A DNA stretch of 60,000 nt, from contig CM060734.1 of NCBI GenBank assembly GCA_030704615.1, forward strand, positions 9,240,001-9,300,000. The letters run 5' to 3'. The translations under genes were made by a program, and so were the position numbers. A model generated the notes under the pieces. That model was not told the origin of the DNA. It searched no databases and worked only from the letters and a program-made list of their open reading frames with translations. This DNA is from Takakia lepidozioides (lineage: Eukaryota > Streptophyta > Takakiopsida > Takakiales > Takakiaceae). Each line of letters opens with the position of its first letter. Within the stretch, counting starts at the first letter, position 1. Shown here one piece after another: positions 10,489-21,158 of the stretch.

Positions 10489-11489
10489 GATATATCCCTC
10501 AGCACACTAATTGGACCACTTGACGCTTTAGGGGGGTGCGGCGTGTCAGAGAGGTGGACTCCCAGGTTCGGGTGCCAGTTCCCATGTAAGGCTACTCGAC
10601 ATTGCTGGAGAGTTGTATAAAACAAGCAGGGCATTATTTAATCAATGATCCACCTACCCCAAAAGCTTCGGAAGAACAAGGTCAACACAATAACGTCAAT
10701 TTTCAGAACATTAATCTAACATTAATATAATTTTTAGTTTCCGGTTGGGCTGTCATGTGGGTGCGGAGTTTTGGATGAATGCTCCGTGAATCCTCCGTAA
10801 CAACAAGAAATATTTCAACGGTATTATGACCAAACTACGGAAAGGTACGTACAAGATGTATATGTACTTAAACGAAGTTAGTCATAATATCACTGGATAT
10901 ATTTCTCAGTCTGAGATAATCCGTATTTCCACTAACTGGCGTACGAATCTGTGGATGAGCTACGCGCATGTCGCGGAACCTCATCTTAGGTGCAATCGAT
11001 ATGGGATATATCCCTCAGCACACTATGACCACATGACACTTTTGGGGGGTGCGGCAAGTCATAGTGGTGGCCTTCCTGGTTGGGGTGCTTTTTCCGCCGA
11101 ATAGCTACACCACATAGCATTAATTGTTCAATGTTAGACCTACCTCGAAAGCTCCGAGAGAACAAGTTCAAGTTGGAAATCCCCAATAGCTCCAATTTAC
11201 CCCGAGATGTCACGCGAGGGCGGGTTATGGCCGTTTCAAACCTGACGTTCCATCAGTTCTGAGGACTTCATAAACTCTTTCATAAAACCGAAAGTATATG
11301 ACTGTCACAAGCGAAACTCACGAGGAAACATTTTAAAATGTTCTATTGGTATATTTATAAATAACGATAACGTCATTTTTTCAAACGTTAATTTAAGTTA
11401 CGATAAGAATCCGCTCCGACAAAACAAAACAAACGTCTCGATTCATATATTGATAATGGGAGACATCCACCTATTTAATTAATTCTAAA
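10489..11489. repeat. Two direct copies of a roughly 150-bp repeat about 515 bp apart, otherwise gene-free
   Basis: Both copies start with GGATATATCCCTCAGCACAC (10489 and 11005), contain GGGGGGTGCGGC (near 10531 and 11044) and share a segment around CTACCCCAAAAGCTTCGG or its variant. Between and after them the sequence is AT-rich without coding features. Diverged TAACGTCA...TTAA segments recur near 10690 and 11370, so the duplicated unit may be longer. Confidence 0.55.
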
Positions 11490-12900
11490 CGCATTGGGAT
11501 ACATAGAAGATCTTACACTTGGGCTTAGAGACACTGGATACTTGGGCCAATGGCACAGGCTGCCCTAGAGGTCGCGCTCGGGCCTCCATAATAGGAGACG
11601 CAGTGGGATACATAGAAGATCTTACACTTTGGCTTAGATGACAGTGGACACTCGGGCCAACGACACAGGCTACCCTAGAGGTCGCATTTGGGCCTCGACA
11701 TAGGAGACGCACTTGGATACATAGCGGATTGCACTTGGGCTTACATGACCCTGGACACTTGGGCCAACGGCACAGGCTACCCTAGTATTGATTACTTCAT
11801 AAAAAATAAAATAATCTCTCTAGGTCGTATTGTCATATCTCAATACATTTGGATTTTGATACAATTTCCTATATATCCAAGTGCGTCTCCTATGTCGAGG
11901 CCCATCTAAGCCCAAGTGCAATCTTCTATTCATGTATCCAAGTGCATCTCCCATGTAGAGCCCCAATTGTCCACTGTCATCTAAGCCCAAGTCCAATCTC
12001 CTATGTATCCAGTGCAATTTCATATGTATCCAAGTGCATCTCCTATGTCGAGGCCCAAGTGCAACCTCTAGGCCCTAGGATAGCCTGTGCCGTTGGCCCA
12101 AGTGTCCAAGGTCATCTAAGCCCAAGTGCAATCTCCTATGCATTCAAGTGCGTCTCCTATGTCTAGGCCCAAGTATGGCCTCCAGGGTAGCACGTGCCGT
12201 TCGCCCAAAGTGTCCAAGTGCAATCTCGTATGTATCCAAGTGCACCTCCTATGTCCAAGCCCAAATGCAACCTCTAGGGTAGCCTGTGCCGTTGGCCCAA
12301 GTGTCCACTGTCATCTACGTCCAATCATTTTTTTTTCCACAGAGCCTACAACCAGATTTGAACCGGAGACCTTTCCCTTGATATCTCTCCCGTCGAGGCT
12401 CCAACCATTGTCCCAGGAATGCCCACTTTGCCATTTTTGGCTTACATGGGCATCTGTCATTTCTAGTTCCCTGGCCTCTTCAGTGGCCTTCTCTCTTGCC
12501 TCATGGCTGGCCTTCTCTCTCGCATGTTCTCTTGCCCTCTCTTTTGCCCTCTCACGGGCCTTCTGTTTCTTATTAGGCGTAGCGGCAGGGCCATTGGCCC
12601 ATGTGTTAAGAATTGAAATCTAAGTCCAAGTGCAATTTCTTATGTATCCAAGTGGGTCTCCTATGTCAAGGCCCATGTGTGAAGAATTGAAATCTAAGCC
12701 CAAGTGCAATTTCTTATGTATCCAAGTGGGTCTCCTATGTGGAGGCCGAAATGCGACCTCTAGTGTAGCCTATGCCATTGGCCTATGTGTGAAGAATTGA
12801 AATCTAAGCCCAAGTGCAATCTTCTACTGATGTATCCAAATGCATCTCCCATGTAGAGCCCAAGTGTCGAGTGTCATCTAAGTCCAAATGCAATCCCATA
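11490..12900. repeat. Satellite-like repeats in two opposing orientations
   Basis: A unit of roughly 125 bp containing CCCAAGTGCAATCTCC, CAAGTGCGTCTCCTATGT, and TAGCCTGTGCCGTTGGCCCA is repeated several times. From 11490 to about 11790 the units read in reverse complement, from about 11870 to 12900 in the forward sense, so the block forms a large imperfect inverted repeat centred near 11830. It is interrupted at 12320-12620, where minus-strand sequence would encode a low-complexity Lys/Arg/Glu/Ala helix of no recognised family. A phrase GAACCGGAGACCTTTCCC recurs at 12361 and 12947. Confidence 0.65.
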
Positions 12901-13134
12901 TCTAATCATTTTTTTTTTTTTTCAGAGAGCCTACGACCAGATTTGAACCGGAGACCTTTCCCTTGATATCTCTCCCGTGGGAGGCTCCATTCTCCCAGGA
13001 ATGCCCACTTTGCCATTTTTGCTATTTTTTGTGAATTTCCAGCGACCAAAAGTACTTGGAATTCCGTATCTCCCACACCGCATGTCCAAAAATCATGAGA
13101 CCAAGCTGGTGCACCCCTCCTTGTCGAGGGCTTT

Positions 13135-13405
13135 CCTCTAACAGCACCAAGCACCAAGGCTGGGGCCCCGCGGTTTGGGAGATCTCAACGATGCTACAAA
13201 ACGAAACAAAACAAACAAAATTAGCAGGAAACTCAACAGTCATGCCTAATTGTTCTATTTTAAATTAGCTGTGACGGCCAATTCAGATGGCCACACCAAA
13301 TCAATATATGAATCAAGACGTTTGTTTTGTTTTGTTTTGTGTTGTCATGTTGAGATGTCCCAAACCGCAAGGCCCCGGCGCTGGTGCTTGGTACCGTGAG
13401 GCACT
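13135..13405. repeat. Foldback-type imperfect inverted repeat
   Basis: The left arm at about 13140-13225 (AGCACCAAGCACCAAGGC, CCGCGGTTTGGGAGATCTCA, then ACAAAACGAAACAAAACAAA) is matched in reverse complement by 13312-13405 (TTTGTTTTGTTTTGTTTTG, GAGATGTCCCAAACCGCAAG, GGTGCTTGG). The roughly 90-bp arms are separated by about 90 bp. It abuts the start of copy B and may be its 5' end or an independent foldback element. Confidence 0.6.
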
Positions 13406-13764
13406 GAAACGGTGGATCCCTCTAAGACATCAGAAAGAGGCACTAAGGCACCGGCTGCATCCTTGCCGGTTACACCATTGCGGGTGGGAGCAGCCCCCGC
13501 AATTGCCCATACGGTGGAGACTGAGGGACGGGATAAAACACCACACACACCACGGAATGTGGCAGGTGGAGGTGAAGACGCAGTAGACACGGGGAGAGGG
13601 CAAGAGGAACTTCCGGCGGTGAATGAGGGAGTTGAGGACGACGAGAGGGACCTTTCTGACCAGGATGACATCCTCCGGAGATCCCCAAGCCCCAAACCCG
13701 GAGCATACAGGCTCGATTTGGTGATCCTGGTGGGCTGCCGGAGAACCCCCTTGCAGCAGACGTC

Positions 13765-14300
13765 ATGTCGGAGGCCGATATAAAGTTGGCCGCTGCCAAG
13801 ATGTTGGAGTCAACCCACAACAACATTGGTAGGATCCTGGGAGGCATGCTCTACCCGGCAAAGCTTCGGATTCCTCTCTGCCGCTTGGTATCATTGCAGG
13901 TGGTCAGACCTGCCCTCCCAGGCGATATCGACAAGCTGAAATTCTCTTTCCGGGACGGATATCGAATGGGGTCTGCCGCGTTTTATGTGTTGATTGAGAA
14001 CGACCATGGAGCTTTTCGTGCCCACACTTCTGAGGAAGTGGACAAATGGGGTCCCCATTGGCAAAGGCAAAATGAGGAGTTCGAGAGATTGATTGCTACT
14101 GATCCTATTTTCCAGCACTTGTCCGAGAAGATGTTTTACGTGTGGGACGGCAACCATCGCCTCTTGGCATGGATGGAGCACATAGCCCAAGCCCACCCCA
14201 ACGACCTAGATTGGCCTTACGCCGTGGAGTGTGTTGTGCTGAAGGTTGTGGGGCCAAATGATCGCAGTCTTCTCAAAGGTGCTATGGCAGACATCAACTC
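13765..14300 (+). pseudogene. Copy B exon with ParB-like domain
   Basis: The exon carries RIPLCRLVSLQVVRPAL, DIDKLKFSFRDGY, GSAAFYVLIEN, an insert, then MFYVWDGNHRLLAWMEHI and a final strand AVECVVLKVV. Compared with copy A about half of the positions in the motif regions are identical, with the DGNHR signature unchanged. It ends at the donor AACTC followed by GTAAGT, the same position as in copy A. The exon is open for its whole length. The start at 13765 is the first ATG in this frame; the frame itself continues upstream to about 13645, so the true exon start is uncertain. Confidence 0.7.
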
Positions 14301-15599
14301 GTAAGTTACAATGCCTCTTGCACTAGAACTTTGAATTTGAAACACTCATTTCATTGCCAATCGTCATATTTGTTGCAAATTCTCATTTCAGTATCGTTTA
14401 ATGGAAATGTGGCATTGCAGGGTGACTGAGAATGCCTTCATTGCCACCAACTTGTCCAACATGCTCTTCCGAGTGAAGGATGTCGGGAAGCAGGGGGTGC
14501 AAGAGTTTGCCAATTTGCTCAGTGCCGACCTCCTGCGCAAGTCGGAGGCAAAGGCAGACGGAACCTGGTATAGGCTGAGCATAGACGCCATGGTGGACTA
14601 CATATTTCGGGTACTGCGATGTGCTCTCTTCTTTTGTTGACGTAATCAGTCTTTGCTCCCCCAATCGAAGAAAAAGTGTGGACCAGGATTTCTAATCTTA
14701 TGTGCGCATTGTTGACAGACACAAATTGAGCAGGATTTGGCACATGCAAGGAGTCAGAGGAGACAAAACTAACCCTCCCGGCATTGGAATTGTATCTCAA
14801 AGCTGCGGAGGCGAAGGCTCGCATCAAGTACAAGTCGCGGATGGTGAAGTACGTGGCCATTGCTGATCCCACCCTTGGTGCCGACTTTCTGGTGGAGGTG
14901 GGGAAGCACTACCCCCCGCTCTTAAGCCCACGATGACACTGGAGAAGCTGCATCGTCAAGCCACAGCCTGTGTGGATGCAACAGAGAAGGTTATACATTC
15001 TTAACCAAATTCTCTTCTGGCAACAATCCGTTTTCATGGTGTCTTGCACTTACTAATATGCACGCTGGTTGGACAGACCCGGTGGCTCCAAATCTGGAAT
15101 GGGTCCCAGAGTACACGGGACATGTGGAGCTTCCCAAAACCCGACAAACTGTCCGACCCCATATTCGACATGTGGATGAATCGCATGACATGGTGGTTTC
15201 AGGTATTTTCCCACGCTTCATTTGGCGCTTCTACTCTTGTATTGGGTTTCTTGAGGAATGTTGTCTGATGGAGAATCTCCGCAAGTGACGACGAATGCGC
15301 AAGAGCAACTTGACACCCAAGCACATCAGTTCAAGCTGGAGATTGCATGAGAAGCAAAGAGCCTCCACGACTATGTGACGAGGTACTTTCTGTTGTACAA
15401 AACCGACCTGTTCTTTCGAGAGATACCACATGCCCGGAGGAGCCACGAGTTCACCGACCAGCCGAACGCGGACAAAGCGGCAATGCGCCTTCTGTATAGG
15501 TAAATATGTTGTGCTCCTCTTTGATCTGTGGCCATTGTAGTCCCTAGAGTTCTTGGATGTAAAACGCCTAATGTGGGGCAGACAATTCATTGTGAAGAA

Positions 15600-16030
15600 A
15601 TGGCTAAGTCCCTGGGGTGGCTGCCCCCCAGACTGGGAAAATGGCGCCGAATTGCCAGTCTCGGTGGAAGCCACCCCAGGGACTAGCCATTTGGAAGCCC
15701 CGAATCTGGAAATTCGGCGCCATTTTCCCAGCTTGGGGCCCAAAATGGCTAAGTCCAATGAGGGACTGGCCCCGATACGGGAAAAATGGCGTCGAATTTG
15801 CAGTTTCGGTGCCATCCACCCTAGGGACTTAGCCATTTCTTGGCCCCGGAACTGAAAATTCGGCGCCATTTTTCCAAGTTGGGCCCAAAAATGGCTAAGT
15901 CCCAGAAGGGCTGGCCCCCAACATGGAAAAATGGCGCCGAATTTCTAGTTTCTTTGCCCGGCACCCTGGGGAGCCGGGAGCAGCGGGCCCCCCCCGCATG
16001 GAAATTCGGCGCCATTTTTACAGTTTCTTG
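15600..16030. repeat. GGCGCC-centred inverted repeats in an intron of copy B
   Basis: Six copies of a motif of the form GAAAAATGGCGCCGAATT alternate in orientation through the intron 15500-16086, linked by phrases such as CTAAGTCCC, GGCCCC and CCACCCTAGGGAC. Adjacent copies can pair. The same motif recurs at 28316-28560 and 44766-45005. In copies A and D this intron instead holds TTGCGTYRACGCAA palindromes. Confidence 0.85.
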
Positions 16031-18375
16031 CCGAAACATTATCCTCATTCTCGGGACCTGATTCTCTGTGGGTTTCTTGAATGCAGGTACTACAAGTTCT
16101 CCCTGTTGGAGAAAGGTCATCTGTCTTTGAGCCTCCATTTTTCCTCGCATGGCGAAACCCTGGCGCTGACTCCATGTATACTGACGTTATGGTGAAGGAG
16201 TGGCATCTGGAGATTTGCGCGACTGCCCTTGGTATGTGGACCTTCCGCCCGGCTCGCTCGACGCCTCGGAGTTTCAATTGAAGCTAGATGCTGAGGCCCG
16301 CCGAAACCGGGCTCCGCTGCCTCCGCTGGGTCCAAAGGAGGCGAAAGCGCTTGCCAAGTCCAGGAAAGCGGCAGAGCTTGCTCAGGCAGGTATTCAGGAG
16401 AAGTTGAATGAGAAGAAAAAAAGGTTGAAGAAAAGGACACGGAAACAGGGGACTGCAGTAACCCCAAAAAAACAGAAAATCAGCGGGGCGTGAGAGGAGG
16501 CGCAGGAGGGGCCCAAAGGGAGTGACTCGGACGACGACTTTGTGCAAGGTCCTGCCCCTGCTGCTGCTGCTACCAAGTCACCGGTAGTCCGAGTTCCCAA
16601 GTCAGTTCGGACTGGGATTGGCTCTGCCATAAGTTGGCATTTGAGGGGGAGCCTACACGGCGGTATTCGGCGGTGACGTTTCCCGACAGGCCAAAGTTAG
16701 AACCCCCAACAATCATCCAATGCATCAATGAGAGCTTCCTTGACGCTCTGGCTGCCAGGGTGAAGAAGGTGGCATACAACAAGTCTCTGGAGGAGCTGAA
16801 GGGGAAAGCGAAGAAGAGGGCTGCCGCTGCAAAGCCTAAAGACACCCCTAGTTTGGAAGCCATGATGGAATTCTTCACGGCTCTGAGCACAGATTGTAAA
16901 GAGCACTCGGGGGGGGGGTTGAGGTGGAGAGAGCCTGCGATATGATTCTCCTCGATATTCCAGATGGGGAGCTGCTGGAGGGCCTGGATGGTGTGCCCAT
17001 CTGGAACAAGTTTTCTGAGGACTACTGGAGAGCCGGGTTGGGGCTGGCGGGGATGCTCTTGGATGACAGTGGATGTATGGTGGTCCTTGCCACAAGAGGG
17101 AAGACGACAGAGAATGTTGTGGCAAGGTGGACACCGAAAAGTGCCACCCCGGTCGTCCTCAAAAAATGGTTCTGCATCAACACGCAGGGGTTGCGAACAG
17201 AGGGCCAGAGTGTATTTGTGAAGAGAGGGTCTACGTTCAAATTATGGTCGTCTTGTTGATGCCGATGTGGACCCTCTACCTATGATGTCCTCTACAACTA
17301 TGTGCCCCACTCCAGTATGTCAAAGGACACAAAGACAGGCAAACCGTGGCGGTATAGCCGGACTTGGAGCCCTGCTTTCATCCAAACCCTCATGGAGACG
17401 TGCTCCGATGTCCAAGGGCGGACCTCACATGTGGCACGGGTAAGCCTTCACGTGCACAGTATGTCCCGTGGCCCGATTACAATTGCATGCTGCATGCTAC
17501 TAACTGCCCACTTTGTCCCTCAGGTGCTTCAATGTGGGCTGGGACATTGGCTGATAGGCATGTCTTCACCTTCAAGCCAGATACTGCCCTCCACAATTCG
17601 GAACTAGCAGCAGCTGATCATCTGCCGAAAGAGGAAGAGGCATCCTCGGAGGATGAGGAAGAATCCGAGAAGGAGCAGGGGGAGGTACAAGTTGGGATCG
17701 AGGCCAAGGAGCCCCCGGTTTACGAGTGAGTGGTCGTAAGTTGCCTCCTGATTTCGTGAGGCACCTCCCTTTGCTCTTGTATTTCATTGGCCGACCCTTT
17801 CTGCTTCTGCAGGTATTGACATTCTTGAAGTGGATTTGTTCTTACTGTAGGATGCCAAGTACTGCAGGAGGGAGGTCTACACTGCAGTTCATGGGCGGGA
17901 GGAACGTGCCTTTTTTTTGCCAGGGGGGGTTTCATGCCGAGTCCAGAAGGGGACTACATCCTTCCTACTTATGTTGCTCGGCTTGCTTCGGTGTCCATTA
18001 GGAGGTCTTCCGAACCTAGTCGTGTACAGCAGATTTTAGACGATGCAAGCCTCAGGCAAATGAAGATGAGGGAGGAGGCAGCAGCTATTAGAGCTCGTCA
18101 GGCTCGTAGATTTGTCTTGGATTATGCTGAGGAAAGTGGGGGAGAGGAGGCAGAAGATTCCCAGGAGGTGAGGTGGACAGTCCCCCAAGGAAAGGACGAT
18201 ATTTTTGAGAGGCATAGTGGAACTGATGCATCTCAGAGCTCAAAGGATGGGGGGGGATGAGGGGGATGAGGAGGAAGGTGGGGCAAGTTCCTCGGAGGGT
18301 GTAGGAGAGTAGTGCCCATTCCGGCTATGATAGTTAGGACACACTTGTATAGATGTGGCTTGCCACAAAATTTGC

Positions 18376-18381
18376 AATAAA
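18376..18381 (+). terminator. Poly(A) signal AATAAA downstream of copy B
   Basis: AATAAA lies 65 bp after the stop of the last exon. Copy C has the same signal in the same context (minus strand, 24311-24306), so the gene's 3' end is conserved together with the coding region. Confidence 0.5.
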
Positions 18382-18484
18382 ATGTTACATTTCATTGCTA
18401 TGACGAGTCCAGTGGTGCCACATTCCAACTTCAAATGATAATATTCCCGTGCCTCCTAACCCTATTTCCGTGGACACACAATTG

Positions 18485-18543
18485 TCCGCTCATGTTTTTT
18501 TTTTCCGCTCATGCTCATGCCGCTCATGAAATAGCAGCCCCCC
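18485..18543 (-). repeat. Terminus of the copy B unit with GCTCATG repeats
   Basis: Contains CCGCTCATG and GCTCATGCCGCTCATG, then AAATAGCAGCCCCCC at the outer edge. Read inward from the end it matches 24150-24200 nearly base for base, apart from the length of the poly-T/poly-A run. Confidence 0.75.
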
Positions 18544-18548
18544 ATAGG

Positions 18549-18727
18549 CCTAAGTTGTGGTGGACCAATCTTGCACCACCAGAGTTGCTCAAGAGAGCCT
18601 ATGATTCCATTGAACGGCCACCGAATCTCACAGTTAAGGGCATTTTGGACCAAGGGAGGCAAGCACAGAGAGTGCGTCATGATGATCGTCCACCTGGAGT
18701 TTTTGGCGTCCTCACAGAGAATTGCAG
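18549..18727 (+). CDS. Exon-like open segment of unknown gene flanking copy B
   Basis: Open frame encoding RPKLWWTNLAPPELLKRAY, DSIERPPNLTVKGILDQGR, and RPPGVFGVLTENCR, ending at AATTGCAG followed by GTATCG, a plausible donor. Composition looks protein-coding. I do not recognise the family. It starts immediately outside the copy B terminus, so it may be the target gene or element into which B inserted. Confidence 0.35.
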
Positions 18728-19283
18728 GTATCGCTCCGGCTTGCAGATCTCCTAAAGCGGGTTTCCACTTTTGTGAAATGTCTCCCCATGCAAACCAAGC
18801 GCATGGTCACAGAGTGCCCAAATACGGAGTACTTAATGTCAGCCCTAATCCTAGAATCCAACTGTTTTTTCACAAGTGCCCCACCAGTGCAATCGTTGAC
18901 AGATTGACTGACAGAGCCGCCGTTTGGTTGTCATGTCAGAGAGCCCAGAAGAGATGCCCATTTCCATTTAATTTTAACGGCACCTGCACTGCTGTACAAC
19001 TGTACATACTTGACATTCCTCTGGAACATGCCAGAATAATGAACTTTTTCAGATGGGAGGTGATTAGACCCCAACGGTTTTTGAATGGATGAGGATCCAA
19101 TGATCTCCGCCGATATTTCATAACGATTAGATGGACACGTGTTCGCCATGCATGTGGAATGAGTCAGTGGCGCACTGAACGTTGCGAGCGAACATCTTGG
19201 CGTTGAAGGCCTTGCGATGAACCTCCCATAGTCCTCTTTTTTCCTTCTTCTCGTTATTGTCTTTGCAACCCTGGATTCTGCAG
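18728..19283. other. No gene recognised
   Basis: Short open stretches exist in several frames but none has a recognisable motif. The segment ends in a pyrimidine-rich run (TCCTCTTTTTTCCTTCTTC at about 19228) and CTGCAG at 19278-19283, a plausible splice acceptor for the next exon. Confidence 0.3.
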
Positions 19284-19738
19284 AGACGGTGACCCCATTC
19301 CGAGGGAGAAGCAAGCGTCGAAGAACACTTTATTTCACATCAAAGAAGCAAAGGGCACGTGCTAAGGAGAGGATGAGGAAGGCGAGACGGGAACTTAGAA
19401 TGGGAGAAGAAACATCCGGCGTAGAGGAAGACGAAGGGCAAAACAGGATTCTGCAACCGCAGTGTGGAGAGGAAGGTCTTGAAGTGATCCCGGAGGCGAC
19501 CGATGAGCAACCTCCAATAGAAGGGGGGGAGGACGAGGAAGTGAGCTGGGCTCGGGAGGAAGCACAGCGAGTAGAGAAACAGGTCTTCAAAGAGCAGGGA
19601 GAACAAACGGACGCGGAAACGATGCCGTCTGCCCTTGTTTCGCACCATCGGGACCTCCTTGGAAGCATGCTACCTCCAGACGAAATGGAAAGATTGAATG
19701 CGTCAGGAGCATCATCAAGTGCAAAGAAGAAACCGGAG
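19284..19738 (+). CDS. Charged exon candidate, possible 5' exon of a ParB-methyltransferase-like element
   Basis: Between an acceptor (CTGCAG at 19278) and a donor (CCGGAG followed by GTGGCT) an open frame encodes a basic stretch (RGRSKRRRTLYF, KKQRARAKERMRKARREL), then an acidic, Glu/Gln-rich region and SGASSSAKKKPE. There is no known domain. Its intron contains the TTGCGTCAACGCAA palindrome (19811-19824), otherwise seen only with copies A and D. The next segment (about 19903) encodes DASSSSKKKRQQSP, echoing the end of this exon. Assignment to the family is inference; it could equally be an unrelated element using the same palindrome. Confidence 0.35.
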
Positions 19739-19806
19739 GTGGCTATGAACTCTCTTTCTCTCTCTCTGATTCTTTCTGGTTCTTGCTAAGCATTGAGGTC
19801 GACATC

Positions 19807-19828
19807 AACCTTGCGTCAACGCAAGGTT
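19807..19828. repeat. TTGCGTCAACGCAA palindrome with complementary arms
   Basis: Core at 19811-19824 flanked by CAACC and GGTTG, so only the central CA breaks perfect symmetry. A half-site, CCTTGCGTCAA, lies at about 20010. Confidence 0.8.
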
Positions 19829-19987
19829 GAAGTCGACCTCCCAAGTGTATATATTGGGCATCAAAACAGTGCAGATGCTGCTCTACAATCAAGCTAGACA
19901 GACATGGATGCTTGCGACGCATCATCAAGTTCGAAGAAGAAGAGACAACAATCTCCTTTTCCTGTAGCTTTTGTGTTTGTTCAACAC

Positions 19988-20147
19988 CAATCCGAGAGCT
20001 CGCAATCAACCTTGCGTCAAGACCTCGAGCTCGTACACAGAGTCCTTCACGAGACTCTCAACGTCAGAAAGGTGCTCGCTCACAAAGGTTTGCTAATCCC
20101 AATCAGTAAACCGTGAGGACACGGTTTTTTGAGAGGGGAAGGGGTAA
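19988..20147 (+). pseudogene. Tail of a gag-like ORF and polypurine tract before an LTR
   Basis: The end of the frame encodes ARTQSPSRDSQRQKGARSQR and a stop at 20107-20109. A hairpin CCGTGAGGACACGG followed by TTTTTT (about 20111-20130) and a purine tract GAGAGGGGAAGGGG lead up to TGTTAGAGG at 20148. The same arrangement recurs at 21700-21815, so this is the 3' end of a second copy of the same small LTR element. Confidence 0.55.
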
Positions 20148-20960
20148 TGTTAGAGGACTGTCTGGGACTTAGACACTTATACGGGATCTGTGGGGTACCC
20201 TTAATTTTTGCACAGACTGAGACCAACAGGAGCCTTAGGGGTGACAGCAGCGCACTTTAGAGGGGGGTTACACAGCCCGTCACAGCCAACACAGCTCGTC
20301 ACAGCCCGACACAGCCCATCACAGCCAACACAGCCCGTCACAGTCTGACACAGCCGACAAAGCCAGACACAGCCAACACAGCTCGTCACAGTCTGACACA
20401 GCCCGTCACAGCCAACACAGCCGTCACAGCCAGACACAGTCGACACAGCCCAACACAGTCGCACAGCCAGTCACAGCTTGACACAGCTGTCATGACCATA
20501 GGGAACGGATAGCATGACAGGGACCGACTGTGGGGAACAACATCTGCGAATGGAACATGTTAGTACACGGATGACGGTTAGTGAGGGAAACGGTTAGAAC
20601 AACGGGTAGGAAGATAAAGCCAGGAGCGAGGACGGGAGAAGGAGCACTTCTTGGGGAATCACTGGGAGAGGGGACTTCGGACATCACGGGAGGAAAGGAG
20701 GAGAGAGCGCATCTCTGAGCGGAAGGAGGGAGAGCACAGAGTAGGAGGAGGGCGAGATGCTTAATGAATGCAAGCAGTAGAGTTGTAATGTAGAGCAAAT
20801 TAAAGACTCCATGGCTTCAGCCTGATACTCTATAGATATTAATCTGATACATACTTCATACTCACACTGTATAGAGAGATCTGAGTGAAGTTGTGGAATA
20901 AATGGATGAGTTGATGGAATCCGATAGATTGCTGAAGCAAACTGATACTTAATTACCAAA
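20148..20960 (+). repeat. Probable LTR (first copy) with internal CACAGCC minisatellite
   Basis: Begins TGTTAGAGGACTGTCTGGGA directly after a polypurine tract and matches 21815 onward for several hundred bases (TAGACACTT, GGTACCCTTAATTTTTG, AGACTGAGACCAACAGGAGC). Between about 20264 and 20495 a minisatellite with a roughly 10-bp unit (CACAGCCNGA/ACAGCCCGTC) is expanded. The right border is uncertain; the shared purine-rich part (about 20640-20770) supports an end somewhere before 20960. Confidence 0.5.
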
Positions 20961-21158
20961 AGTAAGGTAACTAGCTAACATGAATGCGGGAAGGAAAACA
21001 AATAGGAAACACCCCCATGATACACTAGCTGTAGGTCATGACTGATTGTTCTGAGCGGGCTGAGTACTTAGAGATTTCCAACTCTTCTATCTTGGAGTTT
21101 CCACCTCGGATAGCGAAGGGATGGGTGAGTAAAAGCCGCGTGACAGGTCTTACCTTCA

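Larger units (their letters stand above)
13412..18311 (+). pseudogene. Copy B: full-length ParB-like/amino-methyltransferase gene, decayed
   Basis: Recognisable pieces: N-terminal acidic/proline region 13412-13740 (out of frame with the next piece), ParB exon to 14300, exons 14421-14610, 14719-14989, 15077-15202 and about 15270-15499, then 16087-17240 (linker plus first half of the methyltransferase domain), about 17281-17440, 17524-17728 and 17851-18311. Borders are mostly GT-AG. An intron at 14990-15076 splits a region that is one exon in A and D. Lesions include frameshifts at about 13700, 14770, 16190 and 17910, a stop near 15348, and a 7-base loss near 17418 inside the AdoMet motif. Compared with C, the intron after GQS and some following residues are deleted near 17215. 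B and C form one subfamily, A and D another. Confidence 0.75.
13406..18543 (+). mobile_element. Transposon-like unit carrying copy B of the ParB-methyltransferase gene
   Basis: The right end, read on the minus strand, is GGGGGGCTGCTATTTCATGA followed by GCGGCATGAGC repeats. It is nearly identical to the end of copy C at 24150. The left limit is placed at the foldback only because recognisable gene sequence begins there. Beyond 18543 unrelated exon-like sequence begins. No transposase gene is visible inside. Confidence 0.5.

Noticed and set aside
20264-20495. Cys/Val/Gly-rich frame across the CACAGCC repeat as a secreted peptide
   Set aside because: It is a translation of a 10-bp minisatellite inside an LTR, and the second LTR copy has a different length and frame.
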